Origin: Acinetobacter sp. TGL-Y2
GTDB lineage: Bacteria; Pseudomonadota; Gammaproteobacteria; Pseudomonadales; Moraxellaceae
Assembly (NCBI RefSeq): GCF_001612555.1
Contig: NZ_CP015110.1
Coordinates: 868,001-932,000, forward strand
Length of the DNA: 64,000 nt
Direction: 5' to 3'
The notes under the pieces were generated by a model that saw only the letters and a list, made by a program, of their open reading frames with translations, had not been told where the DNA came from and searched no databases. The translations under genes were made by a program, and so were the position numbers. Every line of letters starts with the position of its first letter. Within the stretch, counting starts at the first letter, position 1. This document shows, one piece after another, positions 46,719 to 55,497 of the stretch.

Positions 46719-47507
46719 TTATTCTTGATGCGACAAAATACGACGCGCATCATCTCCGATTGCAATGCGCAGTGGAGCATCAGGATGATCAATTAAATCC
46801 ACAATTTCTTTGGCTGCAAGTGCTGGATCTAATCCGAGATTTTGCCCTGCCATCATACGATCAGTGAAATCTTGAAACGCTTGTCCATAAAGTTGTTGTT
46901 CTTGATCAGACATATTCAACATCATCTGATCCAGTGCTTTTTGAACTTTTTTGGGACCACCTGTCTGCATATTTCCACAGACTGCAATGTGCGTCTTGAT
47001 TCCAAATTTTTCTAATTCTGCACCATACAATTCAGTGAAAATTTCTGCAGCTGATTTTGATGCGCTTGAAGGTGCATTGAATGCTGAGGGTTGATCCACA
47101 GAGATTGTGCTTATCTGAATGATTTTGCCTTTTGAAAGACGTAATACTGGCAAAAAAGCGTTCACTATTCGCAAGAGCCCAAAAGTATTGACATCAAATT
47201 CTTTTATAATCGATTGAATTGGAATAATCTCAAGAGGACCTGGTGTGAGGATTCCAGCATTATTAATCAGTACATCCAATCCATGGGTTTCTTTACTTTT
47301 GAAAAAATCTACGAATGCATCAATATCATTTTGACTGGTGATATCACACACTTTTAGCATTACTTTGCCTTTTGATTGTTGATGAAGAAGTTCGACTTCT
47401 TGATCATTAAACGCTGTGCCGTAGACCATATAGGCGTTGTTGGCAAGTGCAAGCGCAATGTTTTGACCCAGTCCACTTCCTGCACCTGTAACGATAGCAA
47501 TAGGCAT
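46719..47507 (-). CDS. SDR-family protein lacking the catalytic tyrosine
   Basis: A 262-residue classical SDR. The coenzyme loop TGAGSGLGQ and NNAGILTPG are intact, and the serine motif reads IISTIS-like (KIIQISTISVDQPS). At the active site, where SDRs read YxxxK, this protein reads PSSASKSAAE (near residue 150), with serine in the place of tyrosine while the lysine is kept. Catalysis of the normal kind is therefore doubtful; it may bind nucleotide as a sensor or use another residue. It lies 134 bases from the SnoaL-like gene on the same strand. Confidence 0.85.
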   Translation of the reverse strand: MPIAIVTGAGSGLGQNIALALANNAYMVYGTAFNDQEVELLHQQSKGKVMLKVCDITSQNDIDAFVDFFKSKETHGLDVLINNAGILTPGPLEIIPIQSIIKEFDVNTFGLLRIVNAFLPVLRLSKGKIIQISTISVDQPSAFNAPSSASKSAAEIFTELYGAELEKFGIKTHIAVCGNMQTGGPKKVQKALDQMMLNMSDQEQQLYGQAFQDFTDRMMAGQNLGLDPALAAKEIVDLIDHPDAPLRIAIGDDARRILSHQE

Positions 47508-47892
47508 GCGCTAATTCCTTATTTGATGAACAGTGAATATATAAAACACGAAATGTATAAATAAGTTCTACTTACTTTATTTAAGCCAAAAAGCAGCTGA
47601 ATAGACAGGTCTAAATTCAGGACAGATTGTTCTAGGTTCTATGATTTATGAATCATCGATTGCGAATGAAGACAGTGAAAGTTGGATAGCGAGATTTCAA
47701 GAATTGATAAAGCTAAGGTTTTAAAATAATGTTTCAATACAGTATCTTAAGACAGTGCTGAGAATATTGTTTTAGTTTTGAATGTTCCATGGATTTGATA
47801 CAAATAAAGCAAGACCGTTTTACAGTCTCGCTATCATAAGGTTTATAAAGCAAAAAAATAACGCATTTAATGGAGGCATCGGGATCGTAAGA
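47508..47892. other. Intergenic region, SDR / YbjQ
   Basis: About 385 AT-rich bases. An imperfect inverted repeat (GCAAGAC / GTCTCGC near 47810-47832) may end the YbjQ pair transcript. No gene is seen. Confidence 0.45.
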
Positions 47893-48330
47893 TTAACGAT
47901 TTTGAATCGCTGTTCCATAAGCAAACACCTCAACCATACCGCCTTGCATGCCTAAGTCAGTGGTGCTCAGTCTTAATCCCATAATCTGTGTGGCACCTAT
48001 TTTCTCAGCCTCTTGCTTGAGTCGAACCACTGCTTCGCGACGAGCACGTTCGACAATACTTTCATAACTTTTCAAACGCCCGCCGAAGAAGTTTTGAATT
48101 TGAGCAATGACGTATTTGAAGTAGTCATGCGAGATCACCACATTACTACTGACCATTTGACCCAAATATTCAGTGGTTTTAAAGCGATTGGTCTCCATGT
48201 GAATATAGGCCAGACGTTTCTCATCTGCCTCTAATGCCTTCAAATGTTTACGCTCATTGTATCGACCAAAACCAAAGCCGATCGCGAACAAGAAAACAAA
48301 AATGACCGCTTTAAAGATTAAACCATCCAT
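47893..48330 (-). CDS. Membrane-anchored YbjQ (DUF74) domain protein
   Basis: A 145-residue protein with an N-terminal membrane helix (about residues 5-23) followed by KHLKALEADEKRL and then a YbjQ-type domain: FFGGRLKSYESIVERARREAVVRLKQEAEKIGATQIMGLRLST. YbjQ domains form pentamers and have been called heavy-metal binding from structure alone; function is unknown. It lies three bases from a second, soluble YbjQ gene and is its likely partner. Confidence 0.86.
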   Translation of the reverse strand: MDGLIFKAVIFVFLFAIGFGFGRYNERKHLKALEADEKRLAYIHMETNRFKTTEYLGQMVSSNVVISHDYFKYVIAQIQNFFGGRLKSYESIVERARREAVVRLKQEAEKIGATQIMGLRLSTTDLGMQGGMVEVFAYGTAIQNR

Positions 48331-48333
48331 AAC

Positions 48334-48690
48334 TTAGCCTTGGGTTGGAAATGGATCGGGGAGTAAGCTCTCAGCTTTATTGACACGTACAGCAGTACCA
48401 TAAACAAAAAGTTCAGATGCACCTTGAGTAATATTGGAGGTGGAAAAACGAATCCCGACAATCGCATTCGCACCTAAACTCTGGGCTTTGGCAATCATAC
48501 GGTTCATGGCTTCTTGACGTGATTCTTCCAATAATTCGGTATATGCCGTGAGTTCACCACCGACAATGTTTTTAAGTCCAGCTAGAAAGTCACGACCCAC
48601 ATGTTTACTACGTACGGTACTGCCGTAAACCACATCAAACTGTTGAATAATCTGATGACCCGGTACGGATTCTAAGTTACTAAGAAGCAT
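48334..48690 (-). CDS. YbjQ (DUF74/UPF0145) family protein
   Basis: A 118-residue soluble protein almost wholly made of one YbjQ domain: VYGSTVRSKHVGRDFLAGLKNIVGGELTAYTELLEESRQEAMNRM then AIVGIRFSTSNI and a GTAV ending. It is followed after three bases by the membrane-anchored paralogue and the two are probably co-translated. The pair might build one mixed ring at the membrane (inference). Confidence 0.9.
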   Translation of the reverse strand: MLLSNLESVPGHQIIQQFDVVYGSTVRSKHVGRDFLAGLKNIVGGELTAYTELLEESRQEAMNRMIAKAQSLGANAIVGIRFSTSNITQGASELFVYGTAVRVNKAESLLPDPFPTQG

Positions 48691-48751
48691 GACGTTGATT
48701 CAAATAAAGAACTGCATTTGAAGATAGGAAATCCTGCTGCAAAATGCAATC

Positions 48752-48780
48752 AAAAAAGCCCACACAAGGTGGGCTTTTTT
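48752..48780 (-). terminator. Terminator of adeIJK
   Basis: On the minus strand AAAAAAGCCCAC / GTGGGCTTTTTT with a five-base loop, 12 bases past the adeK stop. Confidence 0.92.
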
Positions 48781-48791
48781 ATCAAGATGAC

Positions 48792-50243
48792 TTATTTTTG
48801 GTTGTATTTCAAATCAGCACTCGATGGCTGATACTGAATTTGCTGGGAGGTAGTGGTTTTTAAACCGCCTCCTAAGCTCTTATACACTTCAACTTGATTA
48901 TTTAAGTTGGCTTGTTCAAGCAAAAGTAGACCTTGTTCAGCAGCATAGGACGTACGTTGAGCATCCAGTACGGTTAAGAAACTATCAATGCCGGCACGGA
49001 AACGAGCATTCGACAGTTTGTAAGTGGTATTGGTTGCATCAACCAAACGGCGCTGAGCAGTTAAACGCGAACCGATATTTTGACGTACCGCCAAAGCATC
49101 ATTTACTTCACGAAAAGCCGATTGAATCGATTTTTCATAGTCAGATAACGCAATTTGTTGGTCCGTTTCAGAAATTTTGATATTCGCTTGACGTGTACCC
49201 CAATCAAAGATTGGAATATCTAAGCTTGGGCCCACAGACCATGCAAATGAACCTGATTTAAATAAGTCGCTTAAATCAGTCGATGCATAACCGGCAGAAC
49301 CCGTCAGGCTAATGGTTGGGAATAAACGAGCTTTGGCAGCGCCAATATTCGCACCGGCAGCACTGAGTTGATATTCAGCCGCTTTGACATCTGGACGGTT
49401 GTTGAGCAAGTCACTTGGAATACCTGCTGTTAATGCATCGCTATTGGTCACACGCGTCACACGTTGCTGAGGTAACAGATTTGAAGGAACCGCTTCACCC
49501 ACCAGCAAATTCAATAAGTTTTGAGCTTGCGCGATTTGGGTTTTGTAGTTAGCCACATCATTACGCGCAGTTTCAACCGTGACTTGTGCTTGACGCACAG
49601 GTACTTCACTGTCGATACCCACATCAAAACGTTTTTTATTTAAGTTATAAGAATCAAGTTGCGTTTTAAGCGTTTGTTCTGCCAATTTTAAATTGGCATT
49701 GGCAAAGGAATAGCTCAACCAAGCTTGTGCAACTTGACCCACGAGTGCAATTTGAGTGGCATCACGCGCACTTGCAGTGGCTAAATATGAGTCTAAAGCA
49801 TTGTCTTTGAGGCTACGTACACGTCCCCAAAAATCTATCTCATAGGCTGTTACACCCAAGCCAACGTTATAGACCGTATTCGCACCATTTGAGGTTGCTG
49901 TGTCTTGACGCAATACGCCACCACTTGCCCCAATGGTTGGAAGCTGGTTATTTTGCGTGATTTGATACTGCTGCTGTGCACGTTGAATGTTCAGCGCCGC
50001 GGTACGTAAATCACGGTTGTTGGTAATGGCTAAATCTAAAACTTGAATTAAACGTGGGTCAGCAAAGAAATCTTTGTAGCCTTGTTCTGCCACAGAAGTG
50101 CCTGAAGCATTTCCCAAGTAGTTGCCAGGAATATTGGCTTGAGCAACCGGCTCTGGCCCACGCATGCTTTGACAAGCTGTCAAAGCAAGCGCAAGTGCAG
50201 ATACCGCAATGCTACGACCTGATACAGACCATAACTTTTGCAT
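48792..50243 (-). CDS. adeK: Outer-membrane channel of the RND efflux pump
   Basis: The TolC/OprM-like trimeric channel of the tripartite pump AdeIJK, which expels many drugs. It is a lipoprotein: ALALTACQSMRGPEP gives the lipobox cysteine. The two outer-membrane efflux repeats follow, with the helix-rich segments ending in EQANLNNQVEVYKSLGGGL. I place the start at the ATG at 50243; the adeJ stop codon and this start share a base (TGATG), so the two are coupled. About 483 residues is normal. Confidence 0.94.
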   Translation of the reverse strand: MQKLWSVSGRSIAVSALALALTACQSMRGPEPVAQANIPGNYLGNASGTSVAEQGYKDFFADPRLIQVLDLAITNNRDLRTAALNIQRAQQQYQITQNNQLPTIGASGGVLRQDTATSNGANTVYNVGLGVTAYEIDFWGRVRSLKDNALDSYLATASARDATQIALVGQVAQAWLSYSFANANLKLAEQTLKTQLDSYNLNKKRFDVGIDSEVPVRQAQVTVETARNDVANYKTQIAQAQNLLNLLVGEAVPSNLLPQQRVTRVTNSDALTAGIPSDLLNNRPDVKAAEYQLSAAGANIGAAKARLFPTISLTGSAGYASTDLSDLFKSGSFAWSVGPSLDIPIFDWGTRQANIKISETDQQIALSDYEKSIQSAFREVNDALAVRQNIGSRLTAQRRLVDATNTTYKLSNARFRAGIDSFLTVLDAQRTSYAAEQGLLLLEQANLNNQVEVYKSLGGGLKTTTSQQIQYQPSSADLKYNQK

Positions 50244-53200
50244 CACGATGTATGCTCCTGAGAGAGTTTTTGTTTAGGCTTGAATTTGAAAATGCTTCGA
50301 ATCCAAACATAGAATACCGGAATAAAGAAGATCCCGAGCAAGGTCGAACTAATCACGCCACCGAGTACACCATAACCAACAGAGTGCTGACTACCTGCAC
50401 CCGCACCACCTGCAAGCGCAAGCGGAAGTACACCAAAACCAAAGGCTAAGGTGGTCATGATGATTGGACGTAAACGCATTTTTGCTGCGTGTAAAGTTGC
50501 TTCAAGTAAAGGCTCGCCTTTGTCTTCTTGAAGTTCCTTAGCAAACTCAACGATTAAGATCGCATTTTTCGCCGCCAAACCAATCACGGCAATGATCGCC
50601 ACTTGGAAGTAGATGTTGTTGGTTAAGTTTGGATCTTTGAGTAAAACCATGCCCAAGAAAGTCAAACCAATTGCCCCGACAATACCCAGTGGAATCACCA
50701 GCATCACAGAGAATGGAATAGACCAGCTCTCATAAAGTGCAGCCAGACACAGGAATACAATGAGCATTGAAAGCACATATAAGCCCAAGGTTTGAGAACC
50801 TGACTCACGTTCTTCTAAAGATAAACCTGTCCATTCATAGTCAAAACCGTTGACGCCCATACTTGGAAGTTTTGCAACGATTTCTTCCATCGCAATCATG
50901 GCATCACCCGAGCTAATACCTGGCGCTGGTGTACCTTGAATGTTGACTGAAGAAATACCGTTATAACGCTCTAAACGTGGCGAACCATAAGTCCATTCAC
51001 CTGTTGCAAATGATGAGAACGGCACCATCTGACCTGAAGAACTACGCACGTACCATTTGTTTAAATCTTCGGGCATCATGCGTGCATCTGCAATGGCTTG
51101 TACATAAACTTTCTTCACACGCCCACGGTCAATGAAGTCATTCACATAAGATCCACCCCAAGCAATGCTCATGGTGCTATTAATCTCTGAAATGCTGACA
51201 CCCATTGCGCTGGCTTTTTCATTATCGACATAGATTTTGTACTGCGGCGTATCTTCTTGACCATTTGGACGAACACCGGCAAGACGTTTGTCTTGTGCAG
51301 CCATTCCCAAAATCATATTACGTGCAGTGAGCAGTTGTTCATGCCCATTGCCGGCAGCATCTTTCAATATCAAGTCAAAGCCTGCAGACACACCGAGTTC
51401 AGGCATTGCAGGAAGCTGCAATGGCATCACGTAAGAGGCATCTTTTGCAATCACGTTAAGCGCCATACCGCGTTGAATAATGGCACCTACGGTCGATTCT
51501 TTGGTGGTGCGTTCTTCCCAGTCTTTTAATTTAATAAAAGCCAAGCCCGCATTTTGACCTACACCTGTAAAAGAGAACCCCGCAACACTGAATACAGATT
51601 CAACATTGGCTTTTTCGGTTTCTCTAAAATAGTGCGTCATTTGATCAATGACTTTTTCAGTACGATCAATGGTTGCATTTGGAGGAAGTTGAACCAGTGT
51701 CATGACGACACCTTGATCTTCATCTGGTAAGAAAGAACTTGGAAGCCCTTTAAATAAGAACATTAAACCAACCAGTACCAGGGCATAAATCGCACCTGCA
51801 AAAATCTTATGAATAAGAAGTTTGCCGACCCATTTTTGATAACCTTCAGCCATACGATCAAAACGATCATTGAACCCACGGAAGAAACGCGCAAAAAAGC
51901 CGTTGCCCTGTTCTTTGTTTTTATCATGTTGTTTAAGCAAGGTTGCACATAGGGCAGGGGTAAATGTTAAAGCCACAATCAGCGATAGCACCATCGCTGT
52001 CACCAGCGTGATCGAGAACTGACGGTAAATTACCCCCGTCGTACCACTAAAGAATGCCATTGGAACGAATACCGCTGCAAGTACAGTGGTAATCCCCACC
52101 AATGCGCCAGTGATTTGTTTCATTGACTTTTCAGTCGCTTCGACAGGGTCGAGATGTTCTTCGACCATAATCCGCTCAACGTTTTCCACCACCACAATCG
52201 CGTCATCGACCAGAAGACCAATGGCAAGTACCATGGCAAACATGGTCAGAGTATTAATGGAGAAACCGAACATATTAATTACGGCAAAGGTACCCAATAC
52301 CACCACAGGTACAGCCATGGTTGGAATAATGGTTGCGCGCCAGTTCTGCAAGAACAAGAACATCACAAAGAATACAAGAATAATGGCTTCAATCAAGGTG
52401 TGAACCACACTCTCAATTGAAAGCTTAATAAACGGCGTTGTATCAAAAGCTAATTTATCTTGTAGACCTGTAGGATAGTTTTTACGAAGCTGTACAAGAC
52501 GTGCTTCAACAGCTGCTGCTGTATCGAGCGCATTGGCACCTGTTGCCAGTTTAATGGCTACACCACCTGCAGCACTACCGTTAAATTTCGATGTGAACTG
52601 ATAGTTGTCTGAGCCTAATTCAACTTTAGCGACATCACCTAAAGTGACTTTAGCACCTGTTCCAGCATTTTTTAAAAAGATCGCACGGAATTGATCTACG
52701 GTTTGAAGCAAACTTTGTGCGTTGACTGTTGCATTTAAAACTTGACCTTCAACAGCAGGTGCACCCCCCAATTGACCGACCGCAACTTGCGCATTTTGCG
52801 AACGCAGTGCGGCTACAATGTCACTTGGACTGAGTTGATAGCTGGCTAATTTGGCAGGATCTAGCCAAATACGCATCGCATACGAACCACCAAATACCTG
52901 AACTTCACCCACACCAGCAACGCGGCTTAGGGGTTCAGAAATGTTCGAATTCACATAGTCTTTAATATCTGCATCACCTAATTCGCCATTTGGAGAATAG
53001 AACGCTAAAACCTGTAAGAAACTTGCACCTGATTTGGTGACGCTTAGACCTTGGCGCTGTACATCTTCTGGTAAAAGTGCAGTTGCAGACTGTAATTTGT
53101 TTTGTACTTGAACTTGAGCAATGTCAGGATCGATCCCTTGTTCAAAGTTCAAAGAAATAGACGCAGAACCGTTACCCGCACTGTTTGATGAAATATAGCG

Positions 53201-53425
53201 TAAGCCATCTAAACCATTCATTTGCTGTTCAATGATCTGAGTTACTGTGTTTTCAACAGTTTCAGCAGATGCACCAGGATAAGTCGCAGCAATAGTGACA
53301 GTGGGTGGAGCAATGGTCGGATACTGTGCAATTGGCATTTTACTGATGGTTAAAACACCCGCCAGCATAATAACCAATGCAATCACCCATGCAAAAATGG
53401 GACGATGAATAAAAAATTGAGCCAT
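50243..53425 (-). CDS. adeJ: RND efflux transporter
   Basis: The inner-membrane proton/drug antiporter of AdeIJK. At 1060 residues it has HAE-1 family length, with 12 membrane helices and two large periplasmic loops. The start FFIHRPIFAWVIALVIMLAG is typical; the proton relay aspartates are in LAIGLLVDDAIVVVENVER near residue 405, and the second half carries VAIIAVIGLAAKNAILIVEF. The closest named relatives are AdeJ and AcrB. It lies 12 bases after adeI and overlaps adeK. Confidence 0.95.
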   Translation of the reverse strand: MAQFFIHRPIFAWVIALVIMLAGVLTISKMPIAQYPTIAPPTVTIAATYPGASAETVENTVTQIIEQQMNGLDGLRYISSNSAGNGSASISLNFEQGIDPDIAQVQVQNKLQSATALLPEDVQRQGLSVTKSGASFLQVLAFYSPNGELGDADIKDYVNSNISEPLSRVAGVGEVQVFGGSYAMRIWLDPAKLASYQLSPSDIVAALRSQNAQVAVGQLGGAPAVEGQVLNATVNAQSLLQTVDQFRAIFLKNAGTGAKVTLGDVAKVELGSDNYQFTSKFNGSAAGGVAIKLATGANALDTAAAVEARLVQLRKNYPTGLQDKLAFDTTPFIKLSIESVVHTLIEAIILVFFVMFLFLQNWRATIIPTMAVPVVVLGTFAVINMFGFSINTLTMFAMVLAIGLLVDDAIVVVENVERIMVEEHLDPVEATEKSMKQITGALVGITTVLAAVFVPMAFFSGTTGVIYRQFSITLVTAMVLSLIVALTFTPALCATLLKQHDKNKEQGNGFFARFFRGFNDRFDRMAEGYQKWVGKLLIHKIFAGAIYALVLVGLMFLFKGLPSSFLPDEDQGVVMTLVQLPPNATIDRTEKVIDQMTHYFRETEKANVESVFSVAGFSFTGVGQNAGLAFIKLKDWEERTTKESTVGAIIQRGMALNVIAKDASYVMPLQLPAMPELGVSAGFDLILKDAAGNGHEQLLTARNMILGMAAQDKRLAGVRPNGQEDTPQYKIYVDNEKASAMGVSISEINSTMSIAWGGSYVNDFIDRGRVKKVYVQAIADARMMPEDLNKWYVRSSSGQMVPFSSFATGEWTYGSPRLERYNGISSVNIQGTPAPGISSGDAMIAMEEIVAKLPSMGVNGFDYEWTGLSLEERESGSQTLGLYVLSMLIVFLCLAALYESWSIPFSVMLVIPLGIVGAIGLTFLGMVLLKDPNLTNNIYFQVAIIAVIGLAAKNAILIVEFAKELQEDKGEPLLEATLHAAKMRLRPIIMTTLAFGFGVLPLALAGGAGAGSQHSVGYGVLGGVISSTLLGIFFIPVFYVWIRSIFKFKPKQKLSQEHTS

Positions 53426-53437
53426 TGAGTCTACCCC

Positions 53438-54700
53438 TTATGTATTTGAAGTAGATTTTTGTTCAGTTTCAGGCTTTGCAGCTTCTGCCGGTTTTTGCGC
53501 AGCAGCAGGAGCAGCCGGTTGAGTACCTTGTGCCGCTGCTGGCTGAGCTTGGTAAGGCTTTGCAACGACAGTTGCACCGTCTTTGACTTTCGCTACACCA
53601 TCAACAATTACTTTTTCGCCAGTTTGTAAGCCTTTGGTTACAATCCAGTCTTTGCCTTGAACGCCCGCAGTTTCAATTTGACGGGTTTCAACCACATTCT
53701 TGGCATTGACCACCATTGCAGTCGCTTGACCCGTTGGCGTACGTGTAATCGCAGCTTGCGGAACCAAAATTGCATTTGGAATAACACCTTGCACAATTTG
53801 TGCAGTGGCATACATACCCGGAAGCAACAATTGGCTTGGGTTTGAGAAAACAGCACGAACTGTAATCGTCCCTGTATCTGGGTTGACGCTTGCATCAGAA
53901 AACGCAAGTTGACCTTCTACTGGATAAAGGCTGCCATCTTCAAGTTTTAATCGTACTTTGGTATTGTTGCTACGATCAATACTGCCTTTGCTTAACTGCT
54001 GACGTAAACGAAGCAGCTCCGCACTGGATTGATTAATATCAACATAAATTGGATCAAGTTGTTGAATCGTGACCAAAGCATCGGCTTGATTGGCTGTCAC
54101 CAATGCACCAGCAGTCACAGATGAACGACCTGATTGACCTGAAATAGGGGAGCGAACGGTTGAATAACCCAAATTAATTTGAGCATTTTTAACAGCTGCT
54201 TCAGATGCAGCAACGTCTGCTTGTGCCAATTTTACTTGCGCTTGTAAGTCATCATATTCTTGTTTTGATACGGCATTAATGCCCACAAGTTGACGATAAC
54301 GATCCGCTTTAACGCGAAATGCATTCAAATTAGCTTGCTGACGAATCAGTGATGCTTTAGCACTGTCTAAGTTTGCACGGTTGGTGTTGGCATCAATTTC
54401 ATACAGAGGCTGTCCTTCACGAACAAAACTGCCTTCTGCAAAGAGACGTTTAAGAACGACACCGCTGGCTTGTGGGCGAACTTCTGAAATTTGATATGCA
54501 GATGTTCTCCCTGAAAGCTCAACGGTTTGTTCAACACCTTGGGGTTGAGCAACAATGACACCTACTTCAGTGGGTGGCATTTTCTGGGCTGCTGCAGCTT
54601 GCTCAGCACCTTCAGGTTTATCGCTACAACCTACAAGTGCAATACTTGTTGCAAGAGCACAAGCAGTGAGGGCAGGAGCCCAAAGCTTTGCCGACATCAT
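53438..54700 (-). CDS. adeI: RND efflux periplasmic adaptor
   Basis: The membrane fusion protein that links AdeJ to AdeK. It is a lipoprotein (ATSIALVGCSDKPEG, cysteine 25). A lipoyl-like start (SEVRPQASGVVLKRLFAEG), a coiled-coil hairpin (about residues 110-180, AKASLIRQQANLNAFRVKADRYRQ) and a beta-barrel follow. The last 35 residues are a low-complexity tail of A, P, Q and E. It is the first gene of adeIJK. No regulator gene is adjacent, as is usual for this operon, whose regulator AdeN lies elsewhere in A. baumannii. Two ATG codons in a row follow AGGTGG. Confidence 0.94.
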   Translation of the reverse strand: MMSAKLWAPALTACALATSIALVGCSDKPEGAEQAAAAQKMPPTEVGVIVAQPQGVEQTVELSGRTSAYQISEVRPQASGVVLKRLFAEGSFVREGQPLYEIDANTNRANLDSAKASLIRQQANLNAFRVKADRYRQLVGINAVSKQEYDDLQAQVKLAQADVAASEAAVKNAQINLGYSTVRSPISGQSGRSSVTAGALVTANQADALVTIQQLDPIYVDINQSSAELLRLRQQLSKGSIDRSNNTKVRLKLEDGSLYPVEGQLAFSDASVNPDTGTITVRAVFSNPSQLLLPGMYATAQIVQGVIPNAILVPQAAITRTPTGQATAMVVNAKNVVETRQIETAGVQGKDWIVTKGLQTGEKVIVDGVAKVKDGATVVAKPYQAQPAAAQGTQPAAPAAAQKPAEAAKPETEQKSTSNT

Positions 54701-54713
54701 TATTCCACCTCGT

Positions 54714-55337
54714 TTAGATTTTCTCTAAAAATAATTTGTTTTGCTTAGATATGTTTTGTGCAAAGTGTAACCACAGCCACGCAACCCAGATCAAAGCTAT
54801 ACTCCATCCTGCTATGACGTCAGTTGGATAATGTGCACCAAGATAAACTCTTGAAAAACCCATGCTAACTGCCCATAAGCAGGCGAAGAATGTAATTAAT
54901 CTTGCATGTTTATGTTTATAAAATATAAACATAATCAAACAAGATAGTACTGCTGCATAAAGACTATGGGCACTTGGAAATGCTGCACCATAGGTTTCTA
55001 CCATCTGATAAATTGAATCGGGACGAGGTCGATCAAATAGATACTTCAGTATCCATCCAATGATTGAGCCACCAATAAGACCTAGAAAAATAAATAGACT
55101 GGATGTCCGTTTTTTTGATCGGATTAGCTGAACGCACCATATTCCAAAGAACAACAGCATGACTGGCAATCCGCCAACATAAGATAAGAACATTGCGACA
55201 TCATCAAAAAGCGTAGTACGATGCTGACTTATCCATCCAATTGCAGATGTATCTAGTTGTTGTATAAAGGGAATATAGATTCCAATACTACTTATCGTGA
55301 GTCCTAAACAACCTATAAATATGAATGTGTAAGGCAT
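54714..55337 (-). CDS. PAP2-family membrane phosphatase
   Basis: An integral membrane phosphatase of the type-2 phosphatidic acid phosphatase family, with about six membrane helices in 207 residues. The three catalytic blocks are complete: KYLFDRPRP (C1), PSAH (C2) and SRVYLGAH (C3). Likely substrates are phosphatidylglycerophosphate, undecaprenyl diphosphate or phosphatidate. It lies 13 bases upstream of adeI on the same strand, so adeIJK may be transcribed partly from its promoter. Confidence 0.9.
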   Translation of the reverse strand: MPYTFIFIGCLGLTISSIGIYIPFIQQLDTSAIGWISQHRTTLFDDVAMFLSYVGGLPVMLLFFGIWCVQLIRSKKRTSSLFIFLGLIGGSIIGWILKYLFDRPRPDSIYQMVETYGAAFPSAHSLYAAVLSCLIMFIFYKHKHARLITFFACLWAVSMGFSRVYLGAHYPTDVIAGWSIALIWVAWLWLHFAQNISKQNKLFLEKI

Positions 55338-55391
55338 ACAAAATAACCAAGTTATATTATAAACGCATTACATTTTTTCATTGAATGCGCC

Positions 55392-55419
55392 AAAGTGTAC
55401 TCGTCAGTACACTTTTTTT
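55392..55419 (+). terminator. Terminator-like hairpin between the recombinase-family gene and PAP2
   Basis: A ten-pair stem AAAGTGTACT / AGTACACTTT with a four-base loop is followed on the plus strand by T7. Both neighbours are read on the minus strand, where the trailing T run is only three bases, so the strong orientation faces against the genes. It may act as an imperfect minus-strand terminator or stop antisense transcription. Confidence 0.6.
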
Positions 55420-55497
55420 CAAGTCTGTAAAAATCATATTAATAGTAGATTCATTTGTTGAAACATATCATATTTTGAACAAAAAATAACAGATCCA

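Noticed and set aside
46607..46867. Plus-strand open frame of 86 codons across the SnoaL-like/SDR gap
   Set aside because: It overlaps the 3' end of the SDR gene in antisense, has no ribosome site, and its protein lacks recognisable features.
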